From positions 124,001 to 188,000 of the forward strand of contig JBFWQO010000004.1 of NCBI GenBank assembly GCA_050249415.1: 64,000 bases of DNA. Reading direction: 5' to 3'. A program made the translations under genes and the position numbers. Shown here one piece after another: positions 57,909 through 64,000 of the stretch. The stretch comes from CADEFQ01 sp050249415 (GTDB lineage Bacteria > Pseudomonadota > Gammaproteobacteria > Steroidobacterales > Steroidobacteraceae). Position 1 is the stretch's first letter. Each line of letters starts with the position of its first letter. Under the pieces are notes generated by a model, which saw only the letters and a list, made by a program, of their open reading frames with translations, made no database searches and was not told the origin of the DNA.

Positions 57909-58613
57909 TCAACCCTCGAAGAACCCCATCTTGACCCCGGCGAGCTGGATCACGTCGTTGTCCTGCAGCTTGCGCGCCTGCGCGCCGATCGCCGAGCCGT
58001 TGACGAGCGGATAATCGCCCGCGGTTTCGCTGTCGACGTGCACGATGAAATACCCGTCGGCACGGCGTGTGATGGCCGCGACCTGCACACCCGGGCGGCC
58101 GAGGGTCGTGAGCGCCTTGGACAGTTCCAGCTCGCGGCCCGCGAAGGCGCCCGACAGCACCTGCAGCTTCGCAGGCTTGAAGGCCGGCTGGCCCTCGGCG
58201 AGCGCACGGCGGATGCCGGTCGCGCTCGGGCCCGCGGCACCGTCGGCGGCGACGTCGCGCAGCTTCTCGACGGGGCGCGCCGAGGGCTGGATCACCATCG
58301 TCTTTTCGAATTCGTCCTGCTGCTCGTCGTCCTCGACGAAGCGCAACTGGTGGTGGCCGACGGTCACGACATCGCCGTGCTGCAACGCATGCTTCTTGAT
58401 CAGCTTGCCGTTGACGTACGTGCCGTTCGTGCTGTTCAGGTCCTCGAGGAACGAGTCGTTGAGGATGTTGATGATCAGCGAGTGGTGGCCGCTGACCGCC
58501 GGGTTGTCGATGCGGATGTCGTTGTCGGGGAGGCGCCCGATCGTGTAGCGCTCCTTGTTCATGTTGTATTCCGCGAGGACCTGGCTGTCCAGGCTCAATA
58601 TCAAGCGTGCCAT
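57909..58613 (-). CDS. Protein with two FHA domains
   Basis: The 234-residue cytosolic protein has an intact N-terminal FHA domain with YTIGRLPDNDIRIDNPAVSGHHSLII and LNSTNGTYVNGKLIKKHAL, which reads phosphothreonine. A linker (about 90-130, including the EKTMVIQPSARPVEKL stretch with a threonine that could be phosphorylated) leads to a second FHA-like domain (LGRPGVQVAAITRRADGYFIVHV, VNGSAIGAQARKLQDNDVIQLAGVKMGF), in which the first arginine loop is kept but the S-x-x-H is replaced. It lies 13 bases after a PP2C phosphatase gene on the same strand. The pair is a phosphothreonine signalling unit whose kinase is not in the window. Confidence 0.9.
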   Translation of the reverse strand: MARLILSLDSQVLAEYNMNKERYTIGRLPDNDIRIDNPAVSGHHSLIINILNDSFLEDLNSTNGTYVNGKLIKKHALQHGDVVTVGHHQLRFVEDDEQQDEFEKTMVIQPSARPVEKLRDVAADGAAGPSATGIRRALAEGQPAFKPAKLQVLSGAFAGRELELSKALTTLGRPGVQVAAITRRADGYFIVHVDSETAGDYPLVNGSAIGAQARKLQDNDVIQLAGVKMGFFEG

Positions 58614-58626
58614 GTGTCCGCCTTAC

Positions 58627-59475
58627 TCAACTGAACCAGCCCAGCACCCGATCGAACACGCCGCGCCGCGCGGGGAACGAGTCGAGCACCTGGGCCATGA
58701 CGACCGAGACGTTGTCCCGACCCCCGTTGTCGTTCGCAAGCTGGATCAAGTGTTTGACGACCGTATCCAGATTATCACTAAAGGTATTGATCGTTAAGTG
58801 AATGTCGCTGTCTTCGACCATGTCGCACAGGCCGTCCGAGCACAGGACGTAATGATCGCCTTTCTGTACAGGCACTTCCTGCAGCTCGACCTCGACATTC
58901 GCCTCGACGCCGAGGGCCCGCGTGACGTAGTTCTTGTTGGCCGCGCGCTGCGCCTCTTCGGGCGAATAGAAGCCCCGGTCGACCAGCTCCTGGAGCAGCG
59001 AGTGGTCCATCGTCACCTGTTCGAACTTGTTGCTGCGCAGGCGATAGAGCCGTGAGTCGCCGACATGGGCGATCGAGATCATGTTGTCGAAGAGCAGCGC
59101 GCTGACGACGGTCGTGCCCATGCCTTCGCACTGCGGCTGCGAGCGCGCGGTCTGGTAGATGATCTTGTTCGCGCGGGTGATCGCATCGCGCAGGATGATG
59201 CTCGGGCGAGTCAGCTTGGTCGCCGGATCGATGACGGTCATGTCCTCGCGTTCCATGGCTTCCCTGACCAGGTTGACGATCGTCTTCACGGCGATGCCGC
59301 TCGCGACTTCGCCCGCGTTGTAGCCGCCCATGCCGTCGGCCAGCACGAGGAGGCCGAGGTCCGAATCCACCGCGATCGTGTCCTCGTTGTGCTCCCGGAC
59401 TTTGCCGGTGTCGGTCAGGCCCACGAGCTGGACCTTGCTGCGCAGGCTGGGAGGGGGGCCATAGCGGCGCGCCAT
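58627..59475 (-). CDS. PP2C-family Ser/Thr phosphatase (Stp1/PppA-like)
   Basis: The 282-residue metal-dependent phosphatase has TDTGKVREHNEDTI, LGLLVLADGMGGYNAGEVAS, GMGTTVVSALLFDNMISIAHVGDSRLYRLR, and the closing LCSDGLCDMVEDSDI with DNGGRDNVSVV, covering all metal-binding aspartates. There is no membrane helix. It is the first gene of the FHA pair. Such pairs regulate type VI secretion or cell division in other proteobacteria, but no secretion genes are present here. Confidence 0.95.
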   Translation of the reverse strand: MARRYGPPPSLRSKVQLVGLTDTGKVREHNEDTIAVDSDLGLLVLADGMGGYNAGEVASGIAVKTIVNLVREAMEREDMTVIDPATKLTRPSIILRDAITRANKIIYQTARSQPQCEGMGTTVVSALLFDNMISIAHVGDSRLYRLRSNKFEQVTMDHSLLQELVDRGFYSPEEAQRAANKNYVTRALGVEANVEVELQEVPVQKGDHYVLCSDGLCDMVEDSDIHLTINTFSDNLDTVVKHLIQLANDNGGRDNVSVVMAQVLDSFPARRGVFDRVLGWFS

Positions 59476-59510
59476 ACGGGCTACCCGGGCCTTCCTGGCA
59501 CAGGCAGACG

Positions 59511-59526
59511 TGTGACGCGCGTCACA
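59511..59526. promoter_or_regulatory. Perfect CRP/Clp-type palindrome
   Basis: TGTGACGCGCGTCACA is an exact match to the CRP core TGTGA-N6-TCACA, and the whole 16-mer is its own reverse complement. It lies 36 bases upstream of the PP2C ATG on the minus strand and 179 bases before radA on the plus strand. CRP, Vfr or Clp-type regulators would bind it; no such gene is in the window. Confidence 0.7.
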
Positions 59527-59692
59527 GACACGATCTCACCCCGCGCAATCAAGGCCCGCAAACCCCCGGTCATTCGTCGACGAGACGCGATGGCGAACAC
59601 TAGCATCGGGGGAGGTGAAGTCCGAGTGCCTGATCACAAATCCCCATGCAACGCTCCCCGCCGTGGTGCCGATCGTAAGGTAAGTCGCATGC

Positions 59693-59698
59693 TACAGT
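59693..59698 (+). promoter_or_regulatory. Probable -10 of radA
   Basis: TACAGT ends six bases before the radA ATG (59705), again a leaderless layout. No -35 consensus is apparent. Confidence 0.35.
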
Positions 59699-59704
59699 CG
59701 ATCG

Positions 59705-61066
59705 ATGGCCCGCCCCGCCGTCGCCTACGTCTGCAATGCCTGTGCCGCCCAAACGCCGAAATGGCAGGGCCAGTGCCCCCAGTGCGGGGAATGGAACTCG
59801 CTCGAGCAGCGCCTGGCGCCGCGCGCACCGGCGACGCGGGCCGCCGCGGCAGGGGCCGCGCGCAGCGCCCCGCCGCCGTCGCGACTGGACCCGAACGACG
59901 CGGGCCCCGCGCGCTTCTCGACGGGGCTCGGCGAACTCGATCGCGTGCTCGGCGGCGGGCTCGTGCCGGGTTCGGTCAGCCTGATCGGCGGCGACCCGGG
60001 CATCGGCAAGTCCACCCTGCTGCTGCAGGTGGCCGCCAGTGCGAGAACCGACTCCCCGATCCTCTACGCGACGGGCGAGGAGTCGCTCGCGCAGGTCTCG
60101 ATGCGGGCTCGGCGACTCGGCTTGTCGGGCGAGGGGCTCTCGGTGCTCGCCGAAACCGACCTCGATGCGATCCTCGAGGCCGCGCGGGCGACCCGGGCCC
60201 GGCTCCTCGTCGTCGACTCGATCCAGACTGTCCAGCTCGCCGAGCTCGCCGCGAGCGCGGGCGCCGTGACGCAGTTGCGGGAATGCACGGCCCGGCTCGT
60301 GCGGTTCGCGAAGACGACCGGCATCGCCGTCGTGATCATCGGCCATGTCACGAAGGAGGGCGCCATCGCCGGGCCCCGCGTACTCGAGCACCTCGTCGAT
60401 GCCGTGCTCTATTTCGAGAGCGAGGCCGGCAGCCGCTTTCGCATCGTGCGCGCCGTGAAGAACCGCTTCGGCGCGGTGAACGGGCTCGCGTTCTTCGTGA
60501 TGTCGGAGGAGGGGCTGCGCGAAGTCCGCAACCCGTCCGCGATCTTCCTCGCGCGCGCGGCCGAGCCCGCGCCCGGCTCGATCGTGATGGTGGCCCGTGA
60601 CAGCGGGCGGCCGCTGCTGATCGAACTGCAGGCGCTCGTCGATCGCATGCGCTTCGGCGCACCGCGACGGGTCGCACAGGGACTCGACGCCAATCGCCTG
60701 GCCATGCTGATCGCGGTCCTCGGGCGCCATGCGTGGGTCTCGCTGCAGGAGCACGATGTCTTCGCGAACGTGGTCGGCGGCCTGCGCCTCGATGAGACGG
60801 CCACCGACCTGCCGCTCGTGCTCGCGCTCACCTCGAGCCTGCGCGATCGTCCGCTGCCGCAGCCGCTCGTCGCCTTCGGCGAGGTCGGGCTCACGGGCGA
60901 GGTGCGACCTGTCGCATTCGGCGAGGAGCGGTTGCACGAGGCGGCCAAGCAGGGCTTCCGGATCGCGGTGGTGCCGCAGGGCAATGTGCCGAGAAAGCCG
61001 ATTGCCGGGATCGAGGTGCGCGGGGTGACACGCGTCGCGGACGCGATTGCAGGAAGCGGCGAGTAG
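59705..61066 (+). CDS. radA: DNA repair protein RadA
   Basis: RadA is a RecA-like helicase that extends strand exchange in recombination repair. The 453-residue protein has a C4 zinc finger (C10, C13, C24, C27), Walker A GGDPGIGKSTLL, LLVVDSIQTV (Walker B), the RadA-specific KNRFGAVNG, and the C-terminal Lon-like domain (LVAFGEVGLTGEVRPV). Length is close to that of E. coli (460). The 234 bases after it, up to the CorC-like gene, contain no feature I can support. Confidence 0.97.
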   Translation: MARPAVAYVCNACAAQTPKWQGQCPQCGEWNSLEQRLAPRAPATRAAAAGAARSAPPPSRLDPNDAGPARFSTGLGELDRVLGGGLVPGSVSLIGGDPGIGKSTLLLQVAASARTDSPILYATGEESLAQVSMRARRLGLSGEGLSVLAETDLDAILEAARATRARLLVVDSIQTVQLAELAASAGAVTQLRECTARLVRFAKTTGIAVVIIGHVTKEGAIAGPRVLEHLVDAVLYFESEAGSRFRIVRAVKNRFGAVNGLAFFVMSEEGLREVRNPSAIFLARAAEPAPGSIVMVARDSGRPLLIELQALVDRMRFGAPRRVAQGLDANRLAMLIAVLGRHAWVSLQEHDVFANVVGGLRLDETATDLPLVLALTSSLRDRPLPQPLVAFGEVGLTGEVRPVAFGEERLHEAAKQGFRIAVVPQGNVPRKPIAGIEVRGVTRVADAIAGSGE

Positions 61067-61300
61067 CGAACGGCGCACGGCAGAGGCTTGCCGGGCAGGT
61101 GCGTGGTGCGAATTCATGCCCGATCCGTCGCAAAGTGCGGATATCACACGCATCCTTGCACTTCGAGACTGAGCGCACGGGGACCACCGTTCGCCAGCGA
61201 CTGAAGTGTGTGCGCACGCACCTGGCGACGGGGAACGCGGGGCTTGCGCGCTGGCGCCGCGGCGCAGCCGCCGCTTCTGGCTGTTCGCCGTTCGCCGCTT

Positions 61301-62566
61301 TCAGCTCCCCGCGCGAATTCGCACGGTCCGGATGGCATTCTCCTGGATTTGCAGCACCTCGACGCGGTAGCGGTCGAGCACGAGCGCGGTACCGGCGTCC
61401 GGAATCGTCTCGAGCCGCTCGAGCAGCAGCCCGTTCAGCGTCTTCGGGCCGTCGGTCGGCAGTTGCCAGCCGAGCGCACGGTTCAACGCGCGGATCGTCG
61501 CGCCGGCGTTCACGATGTAGACGCCCGGCGATTCCACGTGCACGTCCTTGTGGATGATGGTCGCGGTGTCGTTGGTGAACTCGCCGACGATCTCCTCGAG
61601 GATGTCTTCCAGCGTGACGAGCCCTTCGATGTCGCCGTATTCGTCGACGACGAAGCCGATGCGGCGGCGGGTGCGCTGGAACTGCGACAGCTGCACCGTG
61701 AGCGGCGTACCCTCGGGCACGTAGTACGGCTCGCGGCCCGACGCGAGCTCCTCGAATTTCTCGCGCGTCAGCGTGCCGCGCGCGAGCTCCTGCGCGACGC
61801 GCTTCATGTGCAGGAGCCCCACGAGTTCGTCGAGCTCGCCGCGATAGACGGGCAGGCGCGTGTGCGGCGTCTGGCGGATCTGTTCGAGGATGTCGTCCCA
61901 GTCGTCGTCGAGGTCGATGCCGGCGATGTCCTGGCGCGGCACCATGATGTCGTTGACGGTCACGCGCTCGAGATCGAGGATCGACAGCAGCATCTGCCGG
62001 TGGCGCTGCGGGATCACGGTGCCGGTCTCCGAGACGACCGTCCGCAACTCGTCGGCGGAGAGCGTGTGGCCGCCGCGGGCCGAACGCGCCACGCCGAACA
62101 GACGCAGCAGCCCATAGGCGAGCTGGTTCGCGAGCCACAGTGCCGGCCGGGCGAGGGCGACCAGCGCCCGGTAGATATACGTGCTCGACAGTGCGACGCG
62201 CTCGGCGTGCAGCGCCGCGAAGATCTTCGGCGCGAGCTCGCAGAACACGATCATCACGACCGTCAGCAGCGCGCCGGCCACCGGCAGCGCGAGCTCGTAG
62301 CCGGAGCGCTGCGCGAGGATCGTGGCGATCTGCGAGGCGAACACGCTCGCGGCCGCGAGGATCACGAGATTGACGCCGAGCCAGTCGTCGGGCTTGGCAA
62401 GGAGCGTATCGAGCGCGCGCGCGGTGCGCTGGCCCGCGGCGGCGCGGTGCTTCACGCGATAGCGATTGACGGAGAGCATCGCCACCTCGGTGCCCGAGGA
62501 GAAGGCGATCACGACGAGGAGCGCGACGAGCGCGACGACGAGCAGGGCCGTGGGGGCGGTGTCCAT
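61301..62566 (-). CDS. CNNM/CorC-family membrane protein with CBS pair (YfjD/CorE-like)
   Basis: The 421-residue protein has a DUF21/CNNM membrane domain (four helices, SSGTEVAMLSVNRYRV, FCELAPKIFAALHAERVALS), two CBS repeats (VNDIMVPRQDIAGIDLDDDWDDILEQIRQTPHTRLPVY and VPEGTPLTVQLSQFQ...FVVDEYGDIEGLVTLEDILEEIVGE) and a C-terminal CorC_HlyC domain. These transport or sense magnesium and related ions. It stands divergent from ffh, with 38 bases between, as yfjD does in E. coli. Confidence 0.94.
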   Translation of the reverse strand: MDTAPTALLVVALVALLVVIAFSSGTEVAMLSVNRYRVKHRAAAGQRTARALDTLLAKPDDWLGVNLVILAAASVFASQIATILAQRSGYELALPVAGALLTVVMIVFCELAPKIFAALHAERVALSSTYIYRALVALARPALWLANQLAYGLLRLFGVARSARGGHTLSADELRTVVSETGTVIPQRHRQMLLSILDLERVTVNDIMVPRQDIAGIDLDDDWDDILEQIRQTPHTRLPVYRGELDELVGLLHMKRVAQELARGTLTREKFEELASGREPYYVPEGTPLTVQLSQFQRTRRRIGFVVDEYGDIEGLVTLEDILEEIVGEFTNDTATIIHKDVHVESPGVYIVNAGATIRALNRALGWQLPTDGPKTLNGLLLERLETIPDAGTALVLDRYRVEVLQIQENAIRTVRIRAGS

Positions 62567-62567
62567 G

Positions 62568-62597
62568 CTGCCAAGGATAAAGGCTGTCGCGTAACAT
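62568..62597 (+). promoter_or_regulatory. Probable ffh promoter
   Basis: CTGCCA (62568-62573), 18 bases, TAACAT (62592-62597), with the ffh ATG at 62605, seven bases after the -10. The spacing predicts a leaderless or near-leaderless mRNA. Confidence 0.4.
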
Positions 62598-62604
62598 GGC
62601 GGCC

Positions 62605-63957
62605 ATGTTCGACAACCTCACTTCCCGCCTGTCCCGCACGGTGGATACGCTGCGCGGCCGCGGGCGCATCACCGGGGACAACATCGCCGAGACGCTGCGC
62701 GAAGTGCGCATGGCCCTCCTCGAAGCCGACGTCGCGCTGCCGGTGGTCAAGCGTTTCATCGAAGGCGTGCGTGCGAAGGCGCTCGGCAGCGAGGTCCAGC
62801 AGAGCCTGACCCCGGGGCAGGTGTTCGTGGGCATCCTGCATCGCGAACTCGTCGCGCTGATGGGCGGCGCGGCGGCGGGATTCAGCCTGCGCGCGCAGCC
62901 GCCCTACGTGGTGCTGCTCGCGGGCCTGCAGGGCGCCGGCAAGACGACCACTGCGGCGAAGCTCGCGCGCTGGCTGATCGAGGTGCAGAAGAAGCGCGTG
63001 CTGCTGGTGTCGACCGACGTGCGCCGGCCGGCCGCCATCCTGCAGCTCGAACGCCTGGCCGCACAGGTGGGCGCGGGCTTTTTCGCGGCCGAAGCCGGTG
63101 CCGCGCCGGCGCAGATCGCGGCCGACGCGCTCGCGCAGGCGAAGCGCGGCCTCTACGACGTGCTCGTCGTCGATACCGCCGGCCGCCTGCACGTGGATGA
63201 GGCCCTGATGGACGAGGCGCGCGAGATCGATCGCGTGGCCGGATCGCACGAGCGGCTCTTCGTCGTCGATGCCATGGCGGGCCAGGACGCCGTGAACGCC
63301 GCGAAGGCGTTTGGCAGCGCGCTCGATCTGACCGGCGTGATCCTCACCAAGGCCGACGGCGACGCGCGCGGCGGTGCCGCGCTCTCGGTGCGCGAAATCA
63401 CCGGCAAGCCGATCGTGTTCGTCGGCACGGGCGAGAAGCCGGATGCACTCGAGCCGTTCGATCCCGAGCGCATGGCCGCCCGCATCCTCGGCATGGGCGA
63501 CGTGGTGGCGCTCGTCGAGCAGGTGCAGCGCGAGGCCGATGTCGACGAGGCGCAGCGCCTTGCGCGGAAAGTGGCTCAGGGCAAGCGCTTTGATTTCAAT
63601 GATTTACGCGGCCAATTGGAGCAGTTGCTGAAGATGGGTGGGCTGGCGTCGCTGATGGACAAGCTGCCCCAGCACCTGACCCGGGGCGCCGCCGCCCAGG
63701 TGCCGGGCGACCGGGACGTGCGCCGCCAGATCGCGATCATCAACTCGATGACCCGACACGAGCGCCGCCAGCCGGGCGTGATCGACGGTTCACGGCGGCG
63801 CCGGATTGCCGCCGGGGCGGGGGTGCAGGTCCAGGACGTCAATCGCCTGCTGAAGCAGTTCCAGGACATGCAGCGCATGATGAAAAGCATGAAGGGCGGG
63901 CGCCTGGCGCGCATGCTCGGCAGCCTCAAAGGGGGGCGGCCGCCGGGCTTCCTATAA
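62605..63957 (+). CDS. ffh: Signal recognition particle protein Ffh
   Basis: Ffh binds 4.5S RNA and signal sequences and targets membrane proteins to FtsY. The 450-residue protein has the N domain (MFDNLTSRLSRTVDTLRGRGRIT), the G domain with GLQGAGKTTTAAKLA, STDVRRPAAILQLERLA, VVDTAGRLHVD, TKADGDARGGAALS, and the methionine-rich M domain (LKMGGLASLMDKL, MTRHERRQPGVIDGSRRRRIAAGAGVQVQDVNRLLKQF). ATG 62605 matches the family start; ATG 62596 would add three residues. The expected next gene, rpsP, would lie beyond the right edge. Confidence 0.98.
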   Translation: MFDNLTSRLSRTVDTLRGRGRITGDNIAETLREVRMALLEADVALPVVKRFIEGVRAKALGSEVQQSLTPGQVFVGILHRELVALMGGAAAGFSLRAQPPYVVLLAGLQGAGKTTTAAKLARWLIEVQKKRVLLVSTDVRRPAAILQLERLAAQVGAGFFAAEAGAAPAQIAADALAQAKRGLYDVLVVDTAGRLHVDEALMDEAREIDRVAGSHERLFVVDAMAGQDAVNAAKAFGSALDLTGVILTKADGDARGGAALSVREITGKPIVFVGTGEKPDALEPFDPERMAARILGMGDVVALVEQVQREADVDEAQRLARKVAQGKRFDFNDLRGQLEQLLKMGGLASLMDKLPQHLTRGAAAQVPGDRDVRRQIAIINSMTRHERRQPGVIDGSRRRRIAAGAGVQVQDVNRLLKQFQDMQRMMKSMKGGRLARMLGSLKGGRPPGFL

Positions 63958-63977
63958 GCCGCTGATTTGCGTAGAAT
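63949..63977 (+). promoter_or_regulatory. Probable promoter of the rpsP operon
   Basis: TTCCTA (63949-63954), 17 bases, TAGAAT (63972-63977), followed by CTCTTTTTT. It begins inside the last codons of ffh. In related genomes rpsP-rimM-trmD-rplS follow ffh; the gene itself lies outside the window. Confidence 0.5.
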
Positions 63978-64000
63978 CCGCGCTCTTTTTTGGCCGCCCC

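Noticed and set aside
61067..61300. The gap after radA as a possible small RNA or hidden gene
   Set aside because: No promoter, terminator, stable hairpin or credible short frame could be found in it.
1..64000. CRISPR array, rRNA genes, prophage or insertion sequences
   Set aside because: No regularly spaced repeats, no rRNA-like stretches and no transposase, integrase or phage structural frames were seen.

Overview
This 64-kb window looks like chromosome of a high-GC gammaproteobacterium. Its core gene order is the classic gammaproteobacterial one: queG-nnr-tsaE-amiB-mutL-miaA-hfq-hflX-hflK-hflC-DUF2065-purA, and rnr-rlmB-rpsF-rpsR-rplI-dnaB-alr with a tRNA-Leu just before rnr. The combination fits an environmental lineage near Xanthomonadales, Nevskiales or Steroidobacterales. 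That placement is inference from gene order, GC and content, not from any search. No phage, transposase, integrase, rRNA or CRISPR array is visible. Coding density is high and no stretch over 300 bases lacks a gene.

Layout: 1-1231 holds the end of panB and panC (pantothenate). 1200-13535 is the tRNA-modification, cell-wall, mismatch-repair and Hfq/HflKC superoperon ending in purA. 13548-37822 is an accessory block, lying where related genomes have purA directly beside tRNA-Leu-rnr. It contains a VapBC pair; a nitrite-reduction and anaerobic cluster (GT9 glycosyltransferase, SCO, NirV, a three-domain copper nitrite reductase with cytochrome c, SirB-like membrane protein, FNR, a HemN-like protein that has lost its radical-SAM motifs, hemolysin III/PAQR, tandem Usp, beta-CASP nuclease, CopD-like membrane protein); a CmcJ/NvfI oxidoreductase; a PepSY-regulator-kinase-ferric-reductase operon divergent from PepSY-cytochrome b561; the carboxynorspermidine polyamine pathway behind a possible attenuator; a TPR-like protein; tyrosine phenol-lyase with a divergent LysR; and a small protein plus a short nucleotidyltransferase.

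37889-44517 returns to core genes (tRNA-Leu, rnr, rlmB, ribosomal proteins S6, S18 and L9, dnaB, alr). 44507-49896 is a minus-strand polyamine uptake and catabolism operon (ABC transporter plus aminobutyraldehyde dehydrogenase). 50184-56317 is gltBD. 56341-59475 holds a phosphotransferase, a GNAT acetyltransferase and an FHA-PP2C phosphosignalling pair. 59705-63957 holds radA, a CorC/CNNM protein and ffh, followed at the right edge by a probable rpsP promoter.

Two themes run through the window. First, respiration under low oxygen: an FNR with all four cluster cysteines lies beside two FNR-like boxes, one before the sirB-nirK operon and one before hemN-like-fnr. Second, polyamines: synthesis at 30.7-33.1 kb and uptake plus degradation at 44.5-49.9 kb. 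Several genes have a -10-like hexamer only 5-8 bases before the start codon, suggesting leaderless or near-leaderless mRNAs are common in this organism.
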